Source: Clostridia bacterium (lineage in GTDB: Bacteria; Bacillota; Clostridia; Clostridiales; Clostridiaceae). Taken from it: 5,433 nucleotides of DNA. A program made the translations under genes and the position numbers. The stretch covers positions 1 through 5,433 of the forward strand of contig RZYZ01000148.1 of NCBI GenBank assembly GCA_009930125.1, in the 5' to 3' direction. Positions 1 through 5,433 of this stretch are shown here, piece by piece; position 1 is the first letter of the stretch; each line of letters opens with the position of its first letter. The notes below the pieces were generated by a model that saw nothing but the letters and a program-made list of their open reading frames with translations, did no database searches and was not told the origin of the DNA.

Positions 1-2
1 TA

Positions 3-659
3 ATGAATAAAAAGAACAAGGAAGTCATTGAAATTCTCAAGGAAACCTATCCGGAAGCGAAATGCGAACTGAATCACAGAAATCCGCTGCAGCTTCTGGT
101 GGCCACCATCTTATCGGCCCAGGCTACGGACAAGAAAGTCAATGAAGTGACAGATGAGCTTTTCAGAGAGTACGAAACCCTGGATGATTTTCTGAGAATC
201 ACTCCAGAGGAGCTGGAAAGCCATATCAAGGTCATCGGACTCTATAAATCGAAGGGAAGGAATCTCATGAAGCTGTTTCCGATTCTGAAGGAAAAGCATA
301 ACGGCGAGGTTCCGAAAACCATGGAAGAGCTGGTGGAACTACCGGGCGTGGGCAGAAAGACGGCCAATGTGGTGCTGTCCACAGCATACAGGGTTCCAGC
401 CATCGCTGTGGATACGCACGTGTTCAGAGTCAGTAATCGTATCGGCATTGTGAATGAGGATACCGTGGAAAAGACGGAGAAGGCGCTGATGCGAAGAATC
501 GACAAGGACCTGTGGATCGATACGCATCATCTGCTGATTTTCCACGGCAGAAGACTCTGCTTTGCCAGAGCACCAAAATGCGGAGTCTGTCCGGTGAATC
601 ATCTGTGCACCTATTACAGGAAAAACAGAAAATCACTGACAGCGGATAAGAAAAAGTAG
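3..659 (+). CDS. nth: Endonuclease III (DNA glycosylase/AP lyase)
   Basis: The product is a 218-residue cytoplasmic base-excision repair enzyme that removes oxidised pyrimidines and cuts the DNA backbone at the abasic site by beta-elimination. The length is close to the 211 residues of the E. coli protein, and the sequence is colinear with it. The helix-hairpin-helix LPGVGRKTANVV lies at residues 113-124 and carries the expected catalytic Lys119. The catalytic Asp137 sits in AVDTHVFRV. Four cysteines at 186, 193, 196 and 202 have the C-X6-C-X2-C-X5-C spacing of the family's 4Fe-4S cluster, so the protein looks intact and active. The ATG at base 3 gives an N terminus that aligns with known family members. 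The ribosome binding site would lie upstream of the window, so the start cannot be fully checked. The next gene begins about 30 bases after the stop with no hairpin between, which suggests co-transcription with the kinase. Confidence 0.97.
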   Translation: MNKKNKEVIEILKETYPEAKCELNHRNPLQLLVATILSAQATDKKVNEVTDELFREYETLDDFLRITPEELESHIKVIGLYKSKGRNLMKLFPILKEKHNGEVPKTMEELVELPGVGRKTANVVLSTAYRVPAIAVDTHVFRVSNRIGIVNEDTVEKTEKALMRRIDKDLWIDTHHLLIFHGRRLCFARAPKCGVCPVNHLCTYYRKNRKSLTADKKK

Positions 660-672
660 AACAGAAAAACTG

Positions 673-692
673 AAAGGGGCGTGAATAGATTG
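673..692 (+). promoter_or_regulatory. Ribosome binding site that decides the kinase start (TTG 690)
   Basis: AAAGGGG at 673-679 is the only Shine-Dalgarno-like sequence in front of the kinase. Aligned to the 16S anti-Shine-Dalgarno, it lies about 9 bases from the in-frame TTG at 690. From the GTG at 681 it is only about 0-1 base away, which is too close for normal initiation. This favours TTG as the start and shortens the protein by three residues. Confidence 0.6.
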
Positions 693-3032
693 AATTCAAG
701 AAAAACACTCAGCAGCTTGATCCGATCCAATGTCATGGCCCTTTCTATTCTGCTTTTTCTGGTTCTTCTGACATTTCTTACCGCGCATCTTCTCACCGAT
801 GGTGGAGCGACTCTGTTCCAGCTGCAGCTGGATCCGGCGAATATCGCGCTCGCCCTCCTTTCCTCCGTTATGATTCTTCTGTACGGCCACTACACAAAGA
901 AGAAGTACCTGTATATTTTTGCGCTGGGACTTCTTTTCGGAGCGGTTCTCGAGTATCAAAACAATCTTTTCAATATCGATGGGCAGATTGATGCGACATT
1001 TCTTGGCTTCTATTTTCTCATTGTGGTTCTTTCAGGGTTTATTCTCACAGCCAAGCTGACCTATAGAATCATAAGGGTCAATGCGGATTTTCTCGTTTTT
1101 CTATCCATCATGATTCTGTTTTTCTATCTTTATCTGAGATCCTTTGTGCTCAGGGAATCGGTGATTTTTCAGAATGAAATGACCTATGTCCTGGAGCTTA
1201 TGATGCTCTCTGCCATTCCAGTGCTCTTCGGATGGTATTACAATACATTTTCCACCCTGAAGAACGCTATGAATTTTTCCATCTATCTGGGCAGCTTCAC
1301 CTACAGTGCATCTATGGTCTTCTACAGCCTGTTCTCCAGCAGAAATGACTACAGGTTCCTTTTTGCCGGAACGATCATGGAGACCCTGACCTTCGGGTTG
1401 TATATTATTTTCGTGCCCCTGGCATTTTATGAAATTGTCAGAGAAAAGGATGAGTCCATCAAGAAATCGGAAGTGCTCAAGAAAAATCTCTTCATGTTCT
1501 TCAAATCGGCGGAGTACAACGAGAACATCACTGTTTTCGTCAATTCGAGGCATCAGATTCTGTACTCGAATTCCAAATACAAGATTTTCTTCAATCACTA
1601 TGGAGAATATCTGGATAAGGACATGACCAATTATCTGACGGAAAAATATGAAGTCATCAAATACAATATGAACTACTCTTCCTCCATGAAGTTCAACCTG
1701 GGAGACAACACCTATATTCTGGATGTGGACGTGGTGTATATCGAGCAGGATGATGAAGAGATCTTCTGTATCACGGCCAAGGACATCACGGTGATCAGAG
1801 CCATGCAGGAATCGCTGGAGCGATCCGAGTACAAATACAGAAGCTTCTTCAATCTGATTCCGGATTTCATTTTTCTCTATGATCTTGTGCGAAAACGTGT
1901 GGTGGAAGCCAATGACATTGTCTACAACGACTTCAGAAATCTTCCCAGTGTGAAGCCAGTCAATATGCCCACAGAGGAGCGTTTCATGGGGATGAGCTTC
2001 AAGGAGCTGGATGAAATCGGGGAGAGAATCTCCACAAGCGAGATTCTGAAGCTGGAAACGAGAAAAATCAAAGGCCATAAGGGGCAGGACATCTATGTGG
2101 AGCCCAATGTAAGACTCATCGGTGTGGAGAGCAACAAGAAGCAGATGCTGGTGTTTCTTAGAAATGTGACCAATTCCATCAAGCTGCACGAGCTGAGAAT
2201 CGAGAATGAAGCCAACATCAGGAAACTCTATATTGCGGAAGAGAACGAAAAGATGTTCAATGAGTTCTTTGCCAACATGTCCCATGAACTGCGGACCCCC
2301 ATCAACATCATTCTGTCGGCTCTGGACATGATGGAGATCTCCGAGTATGAGAAGGATAAATCCGAAAAATATGCGGGGATGATCCGGCATAATTCCTATC
2401 GGCTCATGCGTATCGTCTCCAATATTCTGGACATAACAAAAGTGGACTCCGGATTCTATACACTGCATATGATCAATCGGGACATCGTCAGCTTCACGGA
2501 GGATACGGTCATGTCGGTACTGCATTATGCGGAAGGCAAAGGCCTGAAGATCATCTTCGATACGGAAGTGGAAGAGCATCTGGTTGCTTTTAATCTGCAG
2601 TCACTGGAGAGAGTTCTTCTGAACCTCTTGAGCAACGCCATCAAGTTCACGAAAAAAGGCGGCAGCATCTTTGTGAACCTCTCTCTGGATGAAGAGGAGA
2701 ATAAAGTGTACATTGATGTAGAGGATACCGGAATCGGCATTTCAGAAGAGAATGTGGCACATATTTTCGACCGGTTCATTCAGGTCAACAAATCCACAAA
2801 CAGAGACACGGAAGGGACGGGAATCGGACTTTCCATCGTGAAAAAGCTCATGAACCTGATGGAAGGGGACTGCATCGTATCCAGCGAGCTCAACAAGGGA
2901 ACCACTTTCAGACTGATTCTGAAGGATGAACTCACCCAGGAGAGCAATGAAGTGGCACTGGAGAAGGACTTTTACGACAAAACATCCAACCGGGTGGATA
3001 TCGAGTTTTCCGATATTCCCAATGCAGAATAG
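690..3032 (+). CDS. Eight-TM membrane sensor histidine kinase with two PAS-like domains
   Basis: From TTG 690 the product has 780 residues (783 from GTG 681). Eight hydrophobic segments are visible near residues 15-35, 50-67, 72-89, 102-122, 130-151, 167-186, 194-215 and 223-246. There is no large extracytoplasmic loop, so the signal is probably sensed in or near the membrane. Size and layout recall MASE3-type sensor domains, but this is inference. Two PAS-like regions follow: a weak one at about 272-370, and a clearer one at about 381-497 that opens with a stretch containing FFNLIPDFIFLYD. The HisKA H-box SHELRTP has phospho-acceptor His532. The HATPase_c domain shows the N-box NLLSNAIKF (Asn649), G1 DTGIGI (679-684), F-box IFDRF and G2 GTGIGLSIV (709-717), so it should be a working kinase. 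There is no receiver domain, and no response regulator gene lies in the window, so its partner and signal are unknown. It follows nth closely, probably on one transcript. Confidence 0.93.
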   Translation: MNSRKTLSSLIRSNVMALSILLFLVLLTFLTAHLLTDGGATLFQLQLDPANIALALLSSVMILLYGHYTKKKYLYIFALGLLFGAVLEYQNNLFNIDGQIDATFLGFYFLIVVLSGFILTAKLTYRIIRVNADFLVFLSIMILFFYLYLRSFVLRESVIFQNEMTYVLELMMLSAIPVLFGWYYNTFSTLKNAMNFSIYLGSFTYSASMVFYSLFSSRNDYRFLFAGTIMETLTFGLYIIFVPLAFYEIVREKDESIKKSEVLKKNLFMFFKSAEYNENITVFVNSRHQILYSNSKYKIFFNHYGEYLDKDMTNYLTEKYEVIKYNMNYSSSMKFNLGDNTYILDVDVVYIEQDDEEIFCITAKDITVIRAMQESLERSEYKYRSFFNLIPDFIFLYDLVRKRVVEANDIVYNDFRNLPSVKPVNMPTEERFMGMSFKELDEIGERISTSEILKLETRKIKGHKGQDIYVEPNVRLIGVESNKKQMLVFLRNVTNSIKLHELRIENEANIRKLYIAEENEKMFNEFFANMSHELRTPINIILSALDMMEISEYEKDKSEKYAGMIRHNSYRLMRIVSNILDITKVDSGFYTLHMINRDIVSFTEDTVMSVLHYAEGKGLKIIFDTEVEEHLVAFNLQSLERVLLNLLSNAIKFTKKGGSIFVNLSLDEEENKVYIDVEDTGIGISEENVAHIFDRFIQVNKSTNRDTEGTGIGLSIVKKLMNLMEGDCIVSSELNKGTTFRLILKDELTQESNEVALEKDFYDKTSNRVDIEFSDIPNAE

Positions 3033-3067
3033 ACAGGGTGACGTCTTTAAAAGGATGCACTCTGTCT
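3031..3067 (+). terminator. Probable terminator of the nth-kinase unit
   Basis: AGACAGGGTG at 3031-3040 pairs with CACTCTGTCT at 3058-3067 over 10 bp, including one G-T wobble. The stem may continue inward past a bulged A (CGTCTT with AGGATG). A modest T-rich stretch, TTCTGGTTT, follows. The 5' arm begins inside the kinase stop codon. The T-tract is imperfect, so termination may be partial. The separate promoter downstream supports a transcript boundary here. Confidence 0.55.
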
Positions 3068-3104
3068 TTCTGGTTTCAGAGGGAAGGTACAGAAATGAAT
3101 TTAC

Positions 3105-3133
3105 TTGTCAGAATGGTTTTTTGGTGTAATAAT
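3105..3133 (+). promoter_or_regulatory. Sigma-A-type promoter of ddl
   Basis: TTGTCA at 3105-3110 (5 of 6 to the -35 consensus) is followed after 17 bases by AATAAT at 3128-3133 (5 of 6 to the -10 consensus). A TGT directly before it forms an extended -10. Transcription would start near 3140, leaving a leader of about 43 bases before the ddl start. Position, spacing and match are all good, but there is no experimental support. Confidence 0.65.
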
Positions 3134-3168
3134 GTACTTTAGAATTTCAGAGAAATGAAAAGTGGAAC

Positions 3169-3185
3169 AGGAGTGATTTGGTTTG
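3169..3185 (+). promoter_or_regulatory. Ribosome binding site of ddl (TTG start)
   Basis: AGGAG at 3169-3173, within AGGAGTGAT, lies 9 bases before the TTG at 3183. This strong site supports initiation at TTG. That start gives the typical Ddl N terminus MKIGVIMGG, and no better in-frame start is seen nearby. Confidence 0.75.
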
Positions 3186-4100
3186 AAGATAGGTGTAATC
3201 ATGGGCGGGATTTCCAGTGAAAGAGAAGTTTCTCTTTCCTCAGGAAGAGAAATCCTGAAGAATATAAATTTCAATGGATACGAAGGTGTGGAAATCGTTC
3301 TGGACAGCAAGAAGGATATCTTCGAGAAGGTGAAGGGGATTGATTTTGCGCTCCTGGCTCTCCATGGGAAATACGGCGAAGATGGAACGGTGCAGAGCAT
3401 TCTGGACAGTCTGGACCTGCCTTATTCCGGATGCGGCATGGCTTCCAGCGCGGTCTGCATGGACAAGGATCTGACTAAGTGTGTACTGAAGAGCAAAGGA
3501 ATCCGCACAGGCGACTGGTTCATCGTCAGAAAGCCGGAAGATGTGGCAGAGGAAAAGGTGAGAAACCTTGGATTTCCTGTGGTGGTGAAACCCAACAGCG
3601 GCGGGTCTTCCGTGGCTACCTTCATCTGCAGCACCATGGAAGAAGTGATGGATGGGGTCAGAGAAGGTCTTCTTGTGGATTCGGAAGTGATGATTGAAGA
3701 GTTCATCAAAGGCGATGAGATCACCGTACCGATTCTGGATGGGAAAGTTCTTCCTACGCTCATCATCAAACCCAACAAGGGCGGTTTCTTCGATTATTCC
3801 TCCAAGTACGAAGCAGGCGGTGCAGAGGAAGTGATCATAGAGTATGAAGAAAATCTTCAGAATGAGATCCACCAGATGGCCATTGACACCTTCCGTGTGC
3901 TGAAATGCGATGTCTATGCCAGAGTGGATTTCATCATAAGAGACGGGATTCCCTATATCCTTGAAATCAATACACTGCCGGGCATGACAAGCACCTCACT
4001 CTTTCCGAAGAGCGCGGCAGGCATCGGCATGGACTATAAAGCGCTTCTGGATGCGATCATACAGACTTCACTGAAGCTGAGAAGCCCTGAAAAAGAATAG
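3183..4100 (+). CDS. ddl: D-alanine--D-alanine ligase
   Basis: The product is a 305-residue cytoplasmic ATP-grasp enzyme that joins two D-alanines using ATP. The dipeptide goes to MurF for the end of the peptidoglycan stem peptide. The N-terminal motif GGISSEREVS carries Glu13, equivalent to Glu15 of E. coli DdlB. The ATP-binding segment VVVKPNSGGSS (133-143) carries Lys136 and Ser142. The omega loop FFDYSSKY (202-209) keeps the Lys208-Tyr209 pair typical of D-Ala-D-Ala ligases, and I see no sign of a VanA-type D-lactate change. Arg247, Asp249, Glu261 and Asn263 (YARVDF and EINTLPGMT) supply the substrate and magnesium sites. The length matches the shorter DdlB-like class and all key residues are present. 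It has its own promoter and a terminator on each side, so it looks monocistronic. The TTG start may limit translation. Confidence 0.96.
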   Translation: MKIGVIMGGISSEREVSLSSGREILKNINFNGYEGVEIVLDSKKDIFEKVKGIDFALLALHGKYGEDGTVQSILDSLDLPYSGCGMASSAVCMDKDLTKCVLKSKGIRTGDWFIVRKPEDVAEEKVRNLGFPVVVKPNSGGSSVATFICSTMEEVMDGVREGLLVDSEVMIEEFIKGDEITVPILDGKVLPTLIIKPNKGGFFDYSSKYEAGGAEEVIIEYEENLQNEIHQMAIDTFRVLKCDVYARVDFIIRDGIPYILEINTLPGMTSTSLFPKSAAGIGMDYKALLDAIIQTSLKLRSPEKE

Positions 4101-4111
4101 AGAAAGCAAGA

Positions 4112-4161
4112 AAAAGAAGCGGTGTCGGCCCTGATTAAGTACAGGGGACACGGCTTCTTTT
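4112..4161. terminator. Bidirectional terminator between ddl and the M42 gene
   Basis: A long inverted repeat fills the gap between the convergent genes. AAAAGAAGC (4112-4120) pairs with GCTTCTTTT (4153-4161). GTGTC (4122-4126) pairs with GACAC (4147-4151) across a single G-G mismatch. CCCTG (4129-4133) pairs with CAGGG (4142-4146) past a GG bulge, and the loop is ATTAAGTA. The + strand stem ends in TTCTTTTCTT and the - strand stem in TTCTTTTTCTT, so rho-independent termination is plausible both ways. It lies 11 bases after the ddl stop and 22 bases from the M42 stop. Confidence 0.85.
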
Positions 4162-4183
4162 CTTCTGCAGAATTTACTTCATT

Positions 4184-5209
4184 CTATTTCTTCGCATAAC
4201 TGACGATGAGGTCAAAGGTGGCTTTCATGGATTCCATATGGGTTCTCTCATAGCCGTGGGAGGCGAATACGCCTGGTCCGATGAGTGCGGTTCGTATGTC
4301 ATAACCGGCACCCAGGGCCGCGGAAGCGTCGGAACCGTAGAAGGGATAGATGTCTGTGGCATAAGGGATGTTCTCTTCTTCACAGAGCATCTCCAGCCTT
4401 CTTCTCAGTTCGTAGTCGTAGGGACCGGAGCTGTCTTTGGCGCAGATGTTCACTTTGAATTCCGAACTGTTCTGATCGTTTCCTGGAGCGCCCATATCCA
4501 CCGCGATGAATTCCGTGAGGTTTTCCGGCAGAGCAGCCTTGGCGCCATGGCCGACTTCTTCGTAGTTGGAGATGAAGAAATGAATCGTCTTCTCGAGCTT
4601 TTCCTCCTTCAGCGTCTTCATGGCCTCCAGCAGGATGGATACACTGGCCTTGTCATCGAGATATCTGGATTTGATAAACCCGTTTGGAAGAATTCTCAGT
4701 TTGGGTTCTATGAAGATGAAATCTCCGACACTGATGCCCAGGGCCTTGACATCATCGACGCTCTGGACCTTCTCATCGATGATCACTTCCATGGTCTGCT
4801 GTTTTCTTTCCAGAGAGCGCGCGTCTCCTCCATCGATGTGGACGGAAGGCTTGTTTGTCTGGACCGTTCCGCTGATGAGTTTTCCCTGAGAGGTTCTGAT
4901 CCAGCAGTTCTCTGATTCCAGGGTGTTGTACATGTAACCGCCCAGCAGCATGAACTCGAGGCTTCCTTTCCCTTTTATGGATTTCACCATGGCACCCAGC
5001 GTATCCACATGGGCGGAAAAGAGTCTGCCTTCCTCACTTTCACCTTTTATGGTGGCTAAAATGGCACCTTTGATGGTCTCCTTGTAGGAGATGCCTGATT
5101 CATCCAGTTCCTTCCTGATGTACGCCATGACTTCCTGGTGATACCCGGTAGGACTGTGAATCTCGATGAGTTCTGTAAGTGTTTTGCTTATATTCTGTTC
5201 AAATGACAT
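4184..5209 (-). CDS. M42 family metallo-aminopeptidase
   Basis: The product is a 341-residue cytoplasmic enzyme of the M42 family (tetrahedral aminopeptidases, glutamyl aminopeptidases, FrvX and older 'endoglucanase M' names). The family removes N-terminal residues from short peptides using two metal ions, often in a dodecamer. The expected ligands are present and fall close to those of Pyrococcus TET: His67 (SAHVDT), Asp185 (YLDDKAS), Glu218 (next to the presumed catalytic Glu217 in NYEEVGHGA), Asp238 (AVDMG) and His324 (ERTH). There is no signal peptide or membrane segment. The ATG at 5209 sits 5 bases after a very strong ribosome binding site, so the start is secure. It is transcribed toward ddl and shares a terminator with it. 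The exact residue preference cannot be read from sequence. A role in using peptides for nutrition or recycling is inferred from the family. Confidence 0.93.
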   Translation of the reverse strand: MSFEQNISKTLTELIEIHSPTGYHQEVMAYIRKELDESGISYKETIKGAILATIKGESEEGRLFSAHVDTLGAMVKSIKGKGSLEFMLLGGYMYNTLESENCWIRTSQGKLISGTVQTNKPSVHIDGGDARSLERKQQTMEVIIDEKVQSVDDVKALGISVGDFIFIEPKLRILPNGFIKSRYLDDKASVSILLEAMKTLKEEKLEKTIHFFISNYEEVGHGAKAALPENLTEFIAVDMGAPGNDQNSSEFKVNICAKDSSGPYDYELRRRLEMLCEEENIPYATDIYPFYGSDASAALGAGYDIRTALIGPGVFASHGYERTHMESMKATFDLIVSYAKK

Positions 5210-5214
5210 GGGAT

Positions 5215-5222
5215 CCCTCCTT
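5215..5222 (-). promoter_or_regulatory. Ribosome binding site of the M42 gene
   Basis: On the - strand AAGGAGGG lies 5 bases before the ATG at 5209. This near-perfect Shine-Dalgarno sequence fixes the start and predicts efficient translation. Confidence 0.85.
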
Positions 5223-5237
5223 CAATATTCTATTTTC

Positions 5238-5266
5238 ATAGTATCGTAAAATCATTTAGATGTATA
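5238..5266 (-). promoter_or_regulatory. Possible weak promoter of the M42 gene
   Basis: On the - strand TATACA (5266-5261) and TACTAT (5243-5238) are 17 bases apart, each matching 4 of 6 consensus positions. Transcription would start near 5231, about 20 bases before the ATG. The match is weak in an AT-rich region, so another promoter farther upstream is equally possible. Confidence 0.25.
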
Positions 5267-5393
5267 GAATGCGTTGTGTTTCTTCCACGGAGTCCTACTG
5301 TGAAAAAATGAAATCCAGAAACTGAAACTGAAATGTTACTGTTCACACCCTTAAACAATTAAATGATATAACTTGGCTGAAATAGTTCCATTT

Positions 5394-5413
5394 GACCAGT
5401 ATAAAAACTGGTC
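5394..5413. promoter_or_regulatory. Perfect inverted repeat, possible operator
   Basis: GACCAGT (5394-5400) and ACTGGTC (5407-5413) are exact inverted copies separated by ATAAAA. The 20-base symmetric element has the size of a binding site for a dimeric repressor. It lies just upstream of an extended -10 element on the + strand. A weak terminator is the alternative, because TATTTTCTT follows, but no + strand gene ends nearby. I do not recognise the regulator. Confidence 0.45.
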
Positions 5414-5423
5414 TATTTTCTTG

Positions 5424-5432
5424 TGCTAAAAT
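5424..5432 (+). promoter_or_regulatory. Extended -10 element at the right edge
   Basis: TGCTAAAAT fits the extended -10 pattern TGN-TATAAT, with the hexamer TAAAAT (5427-5432) matching 5 of 6 positions. No good -35 lies at 17 bases; that position falls within the palindrome. It could start a rightward gene outside the window. An alternative pairing is TTGACC (5392-5397) with TATTTT (5414-5419) at 16 bases. Confidence 0.35.
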
Positions 5433-5433
5433 C

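Larger units (their letters stand above)
5210..5433. other. Intergenic region upstream of the M42 gene
   Basis: This AT-rich 224-base stretch has no convincing gene on either strand. It holds the M42 ribosome binding site, a weak promoter candidate, a short imperfect tandem repeat (GAAACT, GAAACT, GAAATG at 5318-5335) and the palindrome with a promoter-like element at the right edge. It is probably a divergent regulatory region, but the gene to its right is not visible. Confidence 0.5.

Noticed and set aside
1101..2579. A 492-codon open frame on the - strand, inside the kinase gene.
   Set aside because: It lies wholly antisense to a gene with clear domain motifs. It has no recognisable domain and an odd His/Ile-rich composition, as expected from reading kinase codons in reverse.
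3067..3095. A second small inverted repeat (TTTCTG with CAGAAA) after the kinase terminator.
   Set aside because: The stem is only 6 bp with a long loop and no following T-tract, so chance is likely.
3240..3872. A 210-codon - strand open frame inside ddl.
   Set aside because: It is a shadow of ddl, with no motif and no terminator or promoter logic of its own.
3183..4100. Possibility that the ligase is a vancomycin-resistance D-Ala-D-Lac or D-Ala-D-Ser enzyme.
   Set aside because: The omega loop keeps the SKY motif of D-Ala-D-Ala ligases, and no vanH- or vanX-like gene lies beside it.
4238..4915. A 225-codon + strand open frame inside the M42 gene.
   Set aside because: It is antisense to a gene with all expected metal ligands, and its translation has no family features.
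5318..5335. Short tandem repeat GAAACT, GAAACT, GAAATG.
   Set aside because: Fewer than three exact copies, in an AT-rich spacer; no link to a CRISPR array or iteron set.
5343..5432. A - strand frame open from the right edge to a TGA, possibly the end of a gene entering from the right.
   Set aside because: It spans only 29 codons, runs through the palindrome, and gives an unremarkable peptide. It cannot be told from chance.

Overview
The window reads as an ordinary chromosomal stretch from a low-to-moderate GC Bacillota, most likely a clostridial anaerobe. This rests on the strong Shine-Dalgarno sequences, the use of TTG starts, the clostridial character of the proteins (an Endonuclease III with a 4Fe-4S cluster, a short Ddl, an M42 aminopeptidase) and sigma-A-type promoter hexamers. 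The genus cannot be fixed from sequence alone. I saw no mobile element, CRISPR array, tRNA or rRNA gene.

Layout from left to right. (1) nth, Endonuclease III, essentially complete, starts at base 3 on the + strand. (2) About 30 bases later comes a large + strand gene for a membrane histidine kinase with eight predicted transmembrane segments, two PAS-like domains and a HisKA/HATPase_c core. Its best start is a TTG at 690 rather than the GTG at 681, and it probably shares a transcript with nth. A hairpin overlapping its stop codon (3031-3067) probably ends that unit. (3) A good promoter (3105-3133) then drives ddl, D-alanine--D-alanine ligase, which also starts with TTG behind a strong ribosome binding site. 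(4) A long hairpin with T-rich tails on both strands (4112-4161) separates ddl from a convergent - strand gene for an M42-family metallo-aminopeptidase. (5) The last 224 bases have no recognisable gene. They hold the leader of the M42 gene and, at the very edge, a perfect 7-bp inverted repeat next to an extended -10 element. That arrangement suggests the operator/promoter of a rightward gene lying outside the window.

The four genes serve separate tasks: base-excision repair, signal sensing, peptidoglycan precursor synthesis and peptide breakdown. They look like neighbours rather than one pathway. The least explained items are the orphan kinase, which has no response regulator in the window, and the edge palindrome. 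I found no convincing evidence of a new multi-gene system here.
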